Source: Pseudomonadota bacterium (GTDB lineage Bacteria > Pseudomonadota > Gammaproteobacteria > Burkholderiales > Burkholderiaceae_C). From it: DNA of 9,432 nucleotides. The stretch lies in the NCBI GenBank assembly GCA_023435325.1, contig JAEYRT010000167.1, positions 1-9,432 of the forward strand, written 5' to 3'. The position numbers were made by a program, and so were the translations under genes. The notes below the pieces were generated by a model. The model saw only the letters and a list, made by a program, of their open reading frames with translations. It was not told the DNA's origin and searched no databases. Numbering within the stretch: the stretch's first letter is position 1; every line of letters starts with the position of its first letter. Shown here piece by piece: positions 1 to 5,829 of this stretch.

Positions 1-1
1 G

Positions 2-220
2 GCCAAGCCGGATGCAAAATGGGGTGAGACGCCGTGTGCTTTCCTGGAGATCAAGCCCGGTGCGCAGGTGACAGAGCACGACATCATTGCCCACTGCAAG
101 CAACACCTGGCGGGCTATAAAGTGCCGCGTGCCGTGGTGTTTGGTGAATTACCCAAGACCAGTACAGGCAAGATTCGGAAGTTCGAACTCCGCAAGCAAG
201 TGGCCACAATCACTGCATAA
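2..220 (+). CDS. AMP-forming acyl-CoA synthetase, C-terminal fragment
   Basis: This is the last 72 residues of a gene that enters the window from the left, in the frame beginning at base 2 and ending with TAA at 218-220. Such enzymes activate a carboxylic acid with ATP to an acyl-adenylate and then form the CoA thioester. The fragment holds the small mobile C-terminal domain: a KWGE motif near residue 6, a GYKVPR segment at 39-43, and the conserved PKTSTGK motif at 51-57 followed by IRKFELR. The lysine of that motif (K57 here) is the family's catalytic lysine for adenylation. The pattern resembles medium/long-chain fatty-acyl ligases (AlkK/FadD-like), but the substrate-binding domain lies outside the window, so the substrate is not known. 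It converges with cobA. Family call is sure; substrate is open. Confidence 0.9.
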   Translation, partial: AKPDAKWGETPCAFLEIKPGAQVTEHDIIAHCKQHLAGYKVPRAVVFGELPKTSTGKIRKFELRKQVATITA

Positions 221-263
221 CCACCTGGGCTGCAGTAAAAATAGCAAGCAGCGCTTGATGAAA

Positions 264-297
264 AAGGGTTTCAGATAGTTTTATATCTGAAACTCTT
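264..297. terminator. AT-rich inverted repeat, likely bidirectional terminator
   Basis: A 14-bp inverted repeat lies between two convergent genes. The left arm is 264-277 and the right arm 284-297, with a 6-nt loop (GTTTTA); the inner 10 bp (GTTTCAGATA/TATCTGAAAC) pair perfectly. There is one mismatch at 267/294, which is a G-U pair in the plus transcript. On the minus strand the hairpin runs into a T5 stretch (265-261), and on the plus strand into a weaker T-rich stretch. Position and shape suit a shared terminator for the acyl-CoA synthetase and cobA, but the stem is poor in G+C. It may instead be part of a repeated intergenic element. Confidence 0.55.
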
Positions 298-345
298 GTT
301 AATCATACGTTGATAGCTATGAAAACATGAAGCCTAGATACAGCT

Positions 346-1149
346 TCAAGCCTGTGCCCGGGCTTGCAGCGTGCTTGCTGCAGGCTGCTGCGCCCAGGCG
401 GCAACGCCTTGTACGACGTCACCGATAACCAACACGCTGGGGCTGGCCAGATTTTCCGCATGCAGCGTGGCAGCCAGCTCTGCCAGTGTGGTGACAGCGT
501 GGCGTTGCCGGGGCAGGCTCACGTTCTGGATGATGGCTGCAGAGGTAGAGGCGGGCAGGCCGCCGGCCTGCAGCTCGGTCATGATGTGTTCAACGGAACT
601 CACGCCCATGTAGATCACCAGCGTCAGCTTGGCAGCATGCGCCGTGGCTGCCAGTGCACGCCAGTCGGTCCCGGCGTCACCGGGCTTGGCATGGCCAGTG
701 ATGAACACCACACCATGCGCATGTTCGCGGTGGGTCAGTGGCGCACCCAGGCTGGTCAGTCCTGCCAGACCCGCAGTGATGCCATTGATGACTTGTACCT
801 CAATGCCAGCTGCGCGCAGGTGCTCCACTTCTTCACCGCCGCGGCCAAAGATGAAGGGGTCACCTCCCTTGAGGCGTACCACGTGCTCGCCTTTGCGTGC
901 TTCGGCTTCCATGAGTTTTTCGATGAAGGCCTGGGGCGTGCTCTTGCAGCCTCCGCGCTTGCCCACATGGATGATGCGTGCACTGGGTGCAGCAAAGTCC
1001 ACGATCTCGCTGGAAACCAGGTCGTCAACCAGTAGCACGGTGGCGCTCTGGATGGCTTTCAGGGCCTTGATGGTGAGCAACTCCGGGTCGCCGGGGCCGG
1101 CTCCGACCAAGGTGCAGGTGCCGAGGGAGGGGAGGGTGCTGGCGTTCAT
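346..1149 (-). CDS. cobA: Uroporphyrinogen-III C-methyltransferase (SUMT)
   Basis: This cytoplasmic enzyme transfers two methyl groups from S-adenosylmethionine to C2 and C7 of uroporphyrinogen III, making precorrin-2, the branch point to siroheme and cobalamin. The 267-residue length fits a stand-alone SUMT and not the longer CysG fusion. Visible motifs are VGAGPGDPELLT (15-26), GKRGG (63-67), the SAM-binding RLKGGDPFIFGRGGEE (92-107), NGITAG (122-127), a PLTHR segment (137-141) and PRQRHA (213-218). The usual YDRLVS is VDDLVS here, a variant I believe is common in Burkholderiales. The ATG is preceded by AAGGAG with 7-nt spacing and overlaps the ybiB stop codon as ATGA. Siroheme serves nitrite and sulfite reductases; neither is in the window, so which one this copy supplies is unknown. 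Confidence 0.95.
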   Translation of the reverse strand: MNASTLPSLGTCTLVGAGPGDPELLTIKALKAIQSATVLLVDDLVSSEIVDFAAPSARIIHVGKRGGCKSTPQAFIEKLMEAEARKGEHVVRLKGGDPFIFGRGGEEVEHLRAAGIEVQVINGITAGLAGLTSLGAPLTHREHAHGVVFITGHAKPGDAGTDWRALAATAHAAKLTLVIYMGVSSVEHIMTELQAGGLPASTSAAIIQNVSLPRQRHAVTTLAELAATLHAENLASPSVLVIGDVVQGVAAWAQQPAASTLQARAQA

Positions 1150-2090
1150 GCTTGCACTCCTTGTGCAGACAGTTGGCGATGCAGGTGCACAATGGTTTGC
1201 ACCTGGGTGGCGATGGAAGCGGGAACGGGGCGCTGGCCGTCCAGCACTTCCTGTGTGAAAGCCGCTGTGGCGCTTGCATCCAGGCCCTGTGGCAACTCAG
1301 GCACAGCTGCGACGCTGCCGGTTTGCGGCTCGATGGTGCTGACGATCTGGCCGTTCAGCACGCCACGCATGGCGGGCAAGCGACGTGGATCGGCCACAGG
1401 TTCACCTTCCATGCCGCGCAGCAGCAGGGCGTGCGTGCCGGCTTCGGCATGCGTGGCCGCCATGCTGATGCTGTATTCCGGGTGCGTGTAGCAGCCCACC
1501 ACCAGCGCAGGTGTGTCGCTGGCGGCCAGCGGGTTGAAGTGCTTGACCAGGCTGTGTGCAGGATTGCGCAGGCCAATCGCGGCACGTGCATCCAGCAAGT
1601 CGGCCAGACCTGCATGCAGCTGACGGGTGTGCAAATGCACCAGTTCGCCCGCCTGTGGAATGCGCAAGCTGCTCGCCGCCGGATGGCCCATGTGCTCCAG
1701 CACTGCTGCGGCTGTGATGCGGTGTTCCTCGGTGGTGCAGCCGTGCAGCAGCACGGGCAGGTTTTCCCGCGCCAGCAGCAAGGCCAGCAAGGGCGTGAGC
1801 ACCGGCAAGCGGCGTGCGCCGTTGTAGCTGGGGAGCACGATCACGGGCGTGGCCGATGCAGGCAGCTGTGGCATGCGTGCTTGCACGGCATCCATGAAGC
1901 CTGCCATTTCCTGTGCGGTTTCGCCCTTGATGCGCATGGCCACGCAAAACGCGCCAACCTGCAAGGGCTGGGCCTGGCCATCCAGCAGCCAGCCCATCAG
2001 CTGCGCAGCTTGCGCACGCGTCAAAGACCGCGCTCCGTCCTTGCCGCGGCCAATTTCCTTGATGTACTGCTGCATGCCCATGGTGTGCAT
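1146..2090 (-). CDS. ybiB: YbiB-family TrpD-like DNA-binding protein
   Basis: The protein belongs to the TrpD2/YbiB group, which shares the anthranilate phosphoribosyltransferase fold but in Escherichia coli binds nucleic acids without known enzyme activity. Residues shared with my recollection of E. coli YbiB are KEIGRGK (11-17), AMRIKGE (51-57), LPSYNGAR (86-93) followed by LTPLLALLL, a GLRNPAHSLVK stretch (173-183) and HPEY (203-206). The phosphoribosyl-diphosphate loop GTGGD of true TrpD is replaced by the PSYNGAR segment, so anthranilate transfer is unlikely. The largest frame begins at 2090; in-frame ATGs at 2081 and 2075 (giving MQQYIKEIG) fit the family N-terminus as well, and none has a strong ribosome binding site. 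The stop codon overlaps the cobA start by 4 bp, so the two genes form one transcription unit. The family call is firm, the role in this setting is not. Confidence 0.88.
   Translation of the reverse strand: MHTMGMQQYIKEIGRGKDGARSLTRAQAAQLMGWLLDGQAQPLQVGAFCVAMRIKGETAQEMAGFMDAVQARMPQLPASATPVIVLPSYNGARRLPVLTPLLALLLARENLPVLLHGCTTEEHRITAAAVLEHMGHPAASSLRIPQAGELVHLHTRQLHAGLADLLDARAAIGLRNPAHSLVKHFNPLAASDTPALVVGCYTHPEYSISMAATHAEAGTHALLLRGMEGEPVADPRRLPAMRGVLNGQIVSTIEPQTGSVAAVPELPQGLDASATAAFTQEVLDGQRPVPASIATQVQTIVHLHRQLSAQGVQA
1157..1162 (-). promoter_or_regulatory. Ribosome binding site of cobA
   Basis: On the minus strand this reads AAGGAG, 7 nt before the cobA ATG and inside the end of ybiB. It fixes the cobA start and suggests that cobA is translated from the ybiB-cobA message, both by its own strong site and by coupling through the ATGA overlap. 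Confidence 0.8.
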
Positions 2091-2100
2091 CCGTGAGGTT

Positions 2101-2164
2101 TTTAAAATGAATAAGCGTATTTTCTATGGTTTTATATATCTATTGGTCATATAGAAATATTGAA
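2101..2164 (-). promoter_or_regulatory. AT-rich upstream region of ybiB-cobA with inverted repeats
   Basis: This stretch just upstream of ybiB is far richer in A+T than the rest of the window and is the natural place for the ybiB-cobA promoter. It contains a perfect 7-bp inverted repeat, TTTCTAT (2121-2127) and ATAGAAA (2151-2157), and a third TCTAT half-site at 2139-2143. Minus-strand TATATA and TATAAA hexamers occur around 2131-2138, but I found no well-spaced -35 box, so exact promoter elements are not assigned. Confidence 0.35.
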
Positions 2165-2276
2165 CCCCATCGGGCATGCACTGCTTTCTGGCAATCCTGT
2201 CAGGCAGCTGCTCAAAAAATGTCAAAACCTGCATCGGGGCACGGAAAAGTCGCTGCATGACGGCATACTTTCTACG

Positions 2277-2306
2277 TTGCCTGCATACCCGCAGGTTGGT
2301 TATCAA
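2277..2306 (+). promoter_or_regulatory. Possible sigma70 promoter of the DUF937 gene
   Basis: TTGCCT (2277-2282) and TATCAA (2301-2306) are separated by 18 nt, each matching the consensus hexamers at four of six positions, about 45 nt before the start codon. This is the best candidate in the gap but a weak one. Confidence 0.3.
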
Positions 2307-2313
2307 TATTCGT

Positions 2314-2331
2314 GCCTGTTTGAGGACAGGC
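2314..2331 (+). other. Small leader hairpin before the DUF937 start
   Basis: GCCTGT (2314-2319) pairs with ACAGGC (2326-2331) around a TTGAGG loop. It would lie at the 5' end of the message, just ahead of the ribosome binding site, or serve as a DNA operator. No function can be assigned. Confidence 0.3.
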
Positions 2332-2338
2332 CGCAAGC

Positions 2339-2344
2339 AAGGAG
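2339..2344 (+). promoter_or_regulatory. Ribosome binding site that fixes the DUF937 start
   Basis: AAGGAG sits 5 nt before the ATG at 2350. It decides for this start over an in-frame ATG at 2176, whose extra 58 residues are Cys/Arg-rich and do not look like real protein. Confidence 0.8.
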
Positions 2345-2349
2345 TCCGT

Positions 2350-2994
2350 ATGAACCAGCAACCCCCTCTGGTACAGGAATTGTTCAACCAGCTGCAAGGC
2401 GCCCCCATGCAGCAAATGGCCCAGCAGCTGGGCGCTAATCAGCAGCAAATCCAGTCTGCCGTGGGTGCTGCCCTGCCGCTGCTGCTGGGTGCTCTTGGCA
2501 AGAATGCAGCCCAACCTCAGGGTGCGGCCGATCTGTTCAATGCCTTGCAGCGTGACCATGCTCAGGCCCTGCCGCAAGGGCTTGGAGGACTGGGTGGTTT
2601 GCTGGGCTCCATCTTGGGCGGCGGCCAAAGTGCTGCAGCCACCCAGCCCTCGCTGGGAGACGGGGCTGCCATCCTGGGCCACATCTTTGGCAACAACCGC
2701 CAGAAAGCGGAAGCGGGTTTGGGGCAGGCCACAGGCTTGGGCAATAACGCCGGCCAGCTGCTGGCCATGCTGGCACCCATCGTGATGGCTTTCCTGGCCA
2801 ACCGTGTCAAGGCGGGGCAAATGGATGCCGGCACCCTGGGGCAGACGCTGGAGCACGAGCGTGCCCAGGTGCAGCAACAAGGTGGTCTGGGCGGTGGCTT
2901 GCTGGGCAGCCTGCTGGATCAAAATGGCGATGGCAAGCTGGATGTGGGTGATCTGTTCAAGCTGGGCAGCAGCTTCCTGAGCAATCGTCGCTGA
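2350..2994 (+). CDS. DUF937 (YidB-like) protein with C-terminal EF-hand-like loop
   Basis: A 214-residue protein of the DUF937/YidB-like family, whose function is unknown. The N-terminal half has the family pattern: an amphipathic start, a Gln-rich segment (21-34), then AVGAALPLLLGALGKNA (37-53) and DLFNALQRDH (61-70). A Gly/Leu-rich stretch (78-93) follows, then a second helical block, LGHIFGNNR (109-117) and LLAMLAPIVMAFLANRVKAG (137-156). The C-terminus carries DQNGDGKLDVGD (190-201), which has the spacing of a calcium-binding EF-hand or dockerin loop: D1, N3, D5, G6, hydrophobic position 8, acidic position 12. There is no signal peptide, and the hydrophobic stretches look like packed helices more than membrane spans. 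It is a single gene, preceded by its own AAGGAG site and followed by a terminator. Family call is good; calcium binding is an inference from the motif. Confidence 0.85.
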   Translation: MNQQPPLVQELFNQLQGAPMQQMAQQLGANQQQIQSAVGAALPLLLGALGKNAAQPQGAADLFNALQRDHAQALPQGLGGLGGLLGSILGGGQSAAATQPSLGDGAAILGHIFGNNRQKAEAGLGQATGLGNNAGQLLAMLAPIVMAFLANRVKAGQMDAGTLGQTLEHERAQVQQQGGLGGGLLGSLLDQNGDGKLDVGDLFKLGSSFLSNRR

Positions 2995-3019
2995 GTGTTG
3001 CCCCATCCGTGCACGGCAC

Positions 3020-3043
3020 AAGCACCTTCGGGTGCTTTTTTCT
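3020..3043 (+). terminator. Rho-independent terminator after the DUF937 gene
   Basis: AAGCACC (3020-3026) pairs perfectly with GGTGCTT (3031-3037) around the stable tetraloop TTCG, and the stem runs into a T-rich tail (3036-3043). It lies 26 nt after the stop codon and separates this gene from tsaD. Confidence 0.92.
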
Positions 3044-3112
3044 TGCCCGGGCAGCAAGGCCATTGCTGGTGCAACCGGCTTGGGCAGCGCTGCAGTTCTA
3101 CACTTGCAGGCT

Positions 3113-4162
3113 ATGAGTCAGCTGATCTTGGGTATTGAATCTTCATGTGATGAAACCGGCGTGGCCTTGGTGCAAATGCCGCAGGACGGCAGCGTGCCGA
3201 CACTGCTTTCGCACGCATTGCACAGCCAAATTGACATGCACCGAGCCTATGGTGGCGTGGTGCCTGAGCTGGCCAGTCGTGACCACATTCGCCGTGTGCT
3301 GCCCCTGACCCAGCAGGTCATGAACGAGAGTGGCAAGACATTGCAGGACATTGATGTGGTGGCTTTCACGCGCGGTCCCGGATTGGCTGGCGCCTTGCTG
3401 GTGGGTGCTGGCGTGGCGTGTGCGCTGGGGGCTGCGCTGGACAAGCCGGTGCTGGGTGTGCATCACCTGGAAGGGCATTTGCTCTCGCCTTTCCTGAGCG
3501 AAGACCCACCCGAATTCCCTTTCATCGCCTTGCTGGTTTCGGGAGGCCACACCCAGCTCATGCGTGTAGATGGCGTGGGGCGCTATGAAATTCTGGGTGA
3601 AACCATTGATGACGCCGCGGGCGAAGCTTTCGACAAATCTGCCAAAGTCATGGGACTGCCGTACCCCGGCGGTCCGGTGCTGTCCAAACTGGCGGACGAG
3701 GGTGACCCCGAAGCCTTCAAGCTGCCGCGTCCCCTGCTGCACAGCGGCGATCTGGATTTCTCATTTGCAGGGCTGAAGACCGCTGTACTCACACAGGCCA
3801 AAAAGCTGGGCGATGACCTGCCAGCCCGCAAAGCCGATCTGGCAGCCAGCGCGCAGGCAGCCATTGTGGAAGTGCTGGTCAAGAAAACCATCAACGCCCT
3901 GAAGCAGACCGGCATGAATCGCGTGGTGGTGGCAGGTGGTGTGGGTGCCAACAAAAAGCTGCGTGAGCAGCTCAACCACGAATGCGCCAAACGCAAGATC
4001 CGCGTGCATTACCCCGAGCTGCATTTGTGCACCGACAACGGCGCCATGATCGCCATGGCTGCGGCCATGCGCATTCAGGCGGGCCAGCAGACGCCCGATA
4101 AAACCTATGCCTTTGATGTGAAGCCGCGCTGGCCGCTGGACGCGATCGTCGAAGCTGCGTAA
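3113..4162 (+). CDS. tsaD: tRNA N6-adenosine threonylcarbamoyltransferase
   Basis: TsaD works in the cytoplasm with TsaB, TsaC and TsaE. It transfers the threonylcarbamoyl group from threonylcarbamoyl-AMP to A37 of tRNAs that read ANN codons, making t6A. The chosen start gives 349 residues beginning MSQLILGIESSCDETG, the typical N-terminus. The open frame extends upstream to 3032, but that lies inside the preceding terminator, and the extra 27 residues do not fit the family; the ribosome binding site at 3113 is weak. Visible motifs are the ASKHA fold start GIESSCDETG (7-16), GGVVPELASRDH (47-58), the metal-ligand motif HLEGH (118-122), SGGHTQL (143-149), FSFAGLKTA (216-224), AGGVGANKKLR (274-284) and TDNGAMIA (307-314), whose Asp308 is the third ligand position. 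All key residues are present. It stands alone between two terminators, away from other tsa genes. Confidence 0.97.
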   Translation: MSQLILGIESSCDETGVALVQMPQDGSVPTLLSHALHSQIDMHRAYGGVVPELASRDHIRRVLPLTQQVMNESGKTLQDIDVVAFTRGPGLAGALLVGAGVACALGAALDKPVLGVHHLEGHLLSPFLSEDPPEFPFIALLVSGGHTQLMRVDGVGRYEILGETIDDAAGEAFDKSAKVMGLPYPGGPVLSKLADEGDPEAFKLPRPLLHSGDLDFSFAGLKTAVLTQAKKLGDDLPARKADLAASAQAAIVEVLVKKTINALKQTGMNRVVVAGGVGANKKLREQLNHECAKRKIRVHYPELHLCTDNGAMIAMAAAMRIQAGQQTPDKTYAFDVKPRWPLDAIVEAA

Positions 4163-4187
4163 TTTGCACCCACGTGCGCAGGTGGTC

Positions 4188-4213
4188 ATGCCCTCTTCAC
4201 AGAGGGCATTTTT
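4188..4213 (+). terminator. Rho-independent terminator after tsaD
   Basis: ATGCCCTCT (4188-4196) pairs perfectly over 9 bp with AGAGGGCAT (4201-4209) around the loop TCAC, followed by a run of five T (4209-4213). It lies 25 nt after the tsaD stop codon and separates tsaD from the export operon. Confidence 0.93.
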
Positions 4214-4217
4214 GTTG

Positions 4218-4236
4218 CCGGCATGCGCGCTGCCGG
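4218..4236. repeat. Short palindrome upstream of the export operon
   Basis: CCGGCA (4218-4223) and TGCCGG (4231-4236) form a perfect 6-bp inverted repeat with a 7-nt spacer. It lies in the 175-bp gap between tsaD and the export operon, which must hold the operon's promoter; I found no convincing -35/-10 pair there. The repeat could be a repressor operator or chance in G+C-rich DNA. Confidence 0.3.
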
Positions 4237-4337
4237 ACCGGCTTTACCAAAGCTTCACATGACTTTTGCCCTGGCCCTACACAGGCTCTGCACAATCCTG
4301 GGTAGAAACAAGCCCGATGCCCCATATTCCTTTCAGC

Positions 4338-5810
4338 ATGCAGAACAAGCACAACATCCATTCCTGCAGTCCTCGACCACGCACCTGGGCGCTCCCTGTC
4401 GCGCTGGCCTGTGCGGCGTTCCTGACTGCCTGCAGCCATACTTCGCAATTTGCTGGCCAGAGCCAAGCCGTGGCGGTACCCGCTGCCTGGGTCAACACCG
4501 CGGCGCAGCCCCGGCAACAAGCACCTGAGGATTTGAGCCGCTGGTGGCAACGCTTTGGCGATGCGCAAATGACCGGGTTGATCGAGCAAGCCCTGCAGGC
4601 CAATCCGTCAGTACAGTCCGCTGAGGCCGCCTTGCGACAGGCACGTGCACAACTGGATGTGCAAGAGGCGGGTTTGCTGCCCAGCATTGGCAGCAGCGCA
4701 GGTGCTTCCCGCAGCCAGCAAGGCAACAACGATGCCAGCAACCGCTACAACGCGGGCATTGATGCCAGCTGGGAGCCTGACTGGTGGGGTCGCAAAGGCA
4801 ACGCCGTCAAGGCAGGGGAAGCCAATGTCGCGGCTGCAGTGGCCACTTTGGAAGGTGCGCATGTCTCGCTGGCAGCCGAGGTGGCGCAAAACTATATTGA
4901 GCTGCGCAGCCTGCAAAACCGCTTGCGCATTGCGCAGGAGAATCTGGCGATTCAGCGCGAGAACCAGCAAATCACCGAGTGGCGCGTGCAGGCTGGCTTG
5001 GCCACTTCCTTGGATTCGGAACAAGCGCGCGCCTCTACAGCACAAACCGCCGCGCAAATTCCGGCACTGCAATCTTCCATGGCGCAGATGCGCCATGCAT
5101 TGGCTATTTTGACCGGGCAAGCACCTGCCGCCTTGGAATCGGCGCTGGGCACCGCCCGTGCTTTGCCTGTCGCGCCTGAAAGCCTGGCCATGACGCTGCC
5201 TGCCGATACCTTGCGCCAACGGCCCGATATTCGTGTGCAGGAGCAAAGGGTGGTGGCGGCGCTTGCCAACCTGTCCTCGCAAGAGCGGGCCAATTTCCCG
5301 AGCTTGCGTTTGAATGGTTCTTTAGGTCTGAGCGCGCTCACCATCGGTGCATTGACCAATGGCGCCTCCGTGGCCGCCAGCATTGCAGCGAGCTTGTCTG
5401 CCCCGCTGTTCGATGGTGGTGTCAACCGTGCGCAGATCCGAGCCCAGCAGGCCGCGGTGGAGCAGGCCCGCATCAGCTACCGCTCTGCAGTGCTGACGGC
5501 CTTGAAAGAGGTGGAAGACGCCCTGGTGCAATTGCAAAGCGACAAAGAACGTCTGGCGCAATTGCTGATCGCCGAAGAAGCCGCACGCAATGCGCAGCTC
5601 CTGGCCAACCAGCGTTACAGCAGTGGTCTGGTGGACTTCCAGACCGTGCTGGATACCCAACGCACCTTGTTGTCTGCCCAAGACAGCGTGGCCAATACAC
5701 AAGCAGCCATCAGCACAGACTATGTGCGCTTGTACAAGGCGCTGGGTGGTGGCTGGCAGCCATTGGACGTGGAGGGTCAACCCATTGCCGCCCGTACCAC
5801 CAACGAATAA
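4338..5810 (+). CDS. Outer-membrane efflux lipoprotein, TolC/NodT-type
   Basis: This is the outer-membrane channel of a tripartite exporter: a trimer whose barrel crosses the outer membrane and whose helical tunnel meets the adaptor. From the chosen ATG it has 490 residues. A basic N-terminus is followed by a hydrophobic core and the lipobox LTAC, with the lipidated cysteine at residue 32, which points to a NodT-type lipoprotein. Two outer-membrane efflux repeats follow, with recognisable segments WWQRFGDAQM, PDWWGRKGNAVKAGEA, RQRPDIRVQEQRV, PLFDGGVNRAQIRAQQ and RYSSGLVDFQTVLDTQRTLL, and a typical end YKALGGGW. The reading frame is open back to a TTG at 4266 and has another ATG at 4317; neither has a clear ribosome binding site, and the start was chosen for a normal signal-peptide length. 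It is the first gene of the operon, 19 bp before the adaptor gene. Confidence 0.93.
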   Translation: MQNKHNIHSCSPRPRTWALPVALACAAFLTACSHTSQFAGQSQAVAVPAAWVNTAAQPRQQAPEDLSRWWQRFGDAQMTGLIEQALQANPSVQSAEAALRQARAQLDVQEAGLLPSIGSSAGASRSQQGNNDASNRYNAGIDASWEPDWWGRKGNAVKAGEANVAAAVATLEGAHVSLAAEVAQNYIELRSLQNRLRIAQENLAIQRENQQITEWRVQAGLATSLDSEQARASTAQTAAQIPALQSSMAQMRHALAILTGQAPAALESALGTARALPVAPESLAMTLPADTLRQRPDIRVQEQRVVAALANLSSQERANFPSLRLNGSLGLSALTIGALTNGASVAASIAASLSAPLFDGGVNRAQIRAQQAAVEQARISYRSAVLTALKEVEDALVQLQSDKERLAQLLIAEEAARNAQLLANQRYSSGLVDFQTVLDTQRTLLSAQDSVANTQAAISTDYVRLYKALGGGWQPLDVEGQPIAARTTNE

Positions 5811-5829
5811 GAAATGATCGGAAGATTCC

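Noticed and set aside
87..278. Small 63-codon open frame at the left edge
   Set aside because: It overlaps the acyl-CoA synthetase coding region in another frame and runs on into the intergenic repeat; no ribosome binding site or domain is visible.
364..1258. Several plus-strand open frames opposite cobA
   Set aside because: The minus strand encodes an intact SUMT with all motifs; the plus-strand products look like frame shadows.
1152..2096. Open frame of 314 codons on the plus strand opposite ybiB
   Set aside because: It mirrors ybiB almost exactly, is rich in His, Cys and Gln and has no family features, while the minus-strand product matches YbiB motif by motif.
2315..2330. CTGT...ACAG palindrome as a LexA (SOS) box, tempting because E. 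coli ybiB is SOS-linked
   Set aside because: The spacing is CTGT-N6-ACAG, two bases shorter than the CTGT-N8-ACAG LexA site, and it lies nearer the DUF937 gene than ybiB.
2176..2349. Upstream in-frame extension of the DUF937 gene
   Set aside because: The ATG at 2350 has a good AAGGAG site, and the extension is Cys/Arg-rich and unlike the family.
3032..3112. Upstream in-frame extension of tsaD
   Set aside because: It begins inside the terminator hairpin of the preceding gene, and the 27 extra residues precede the conserved TsaD N-terminus.
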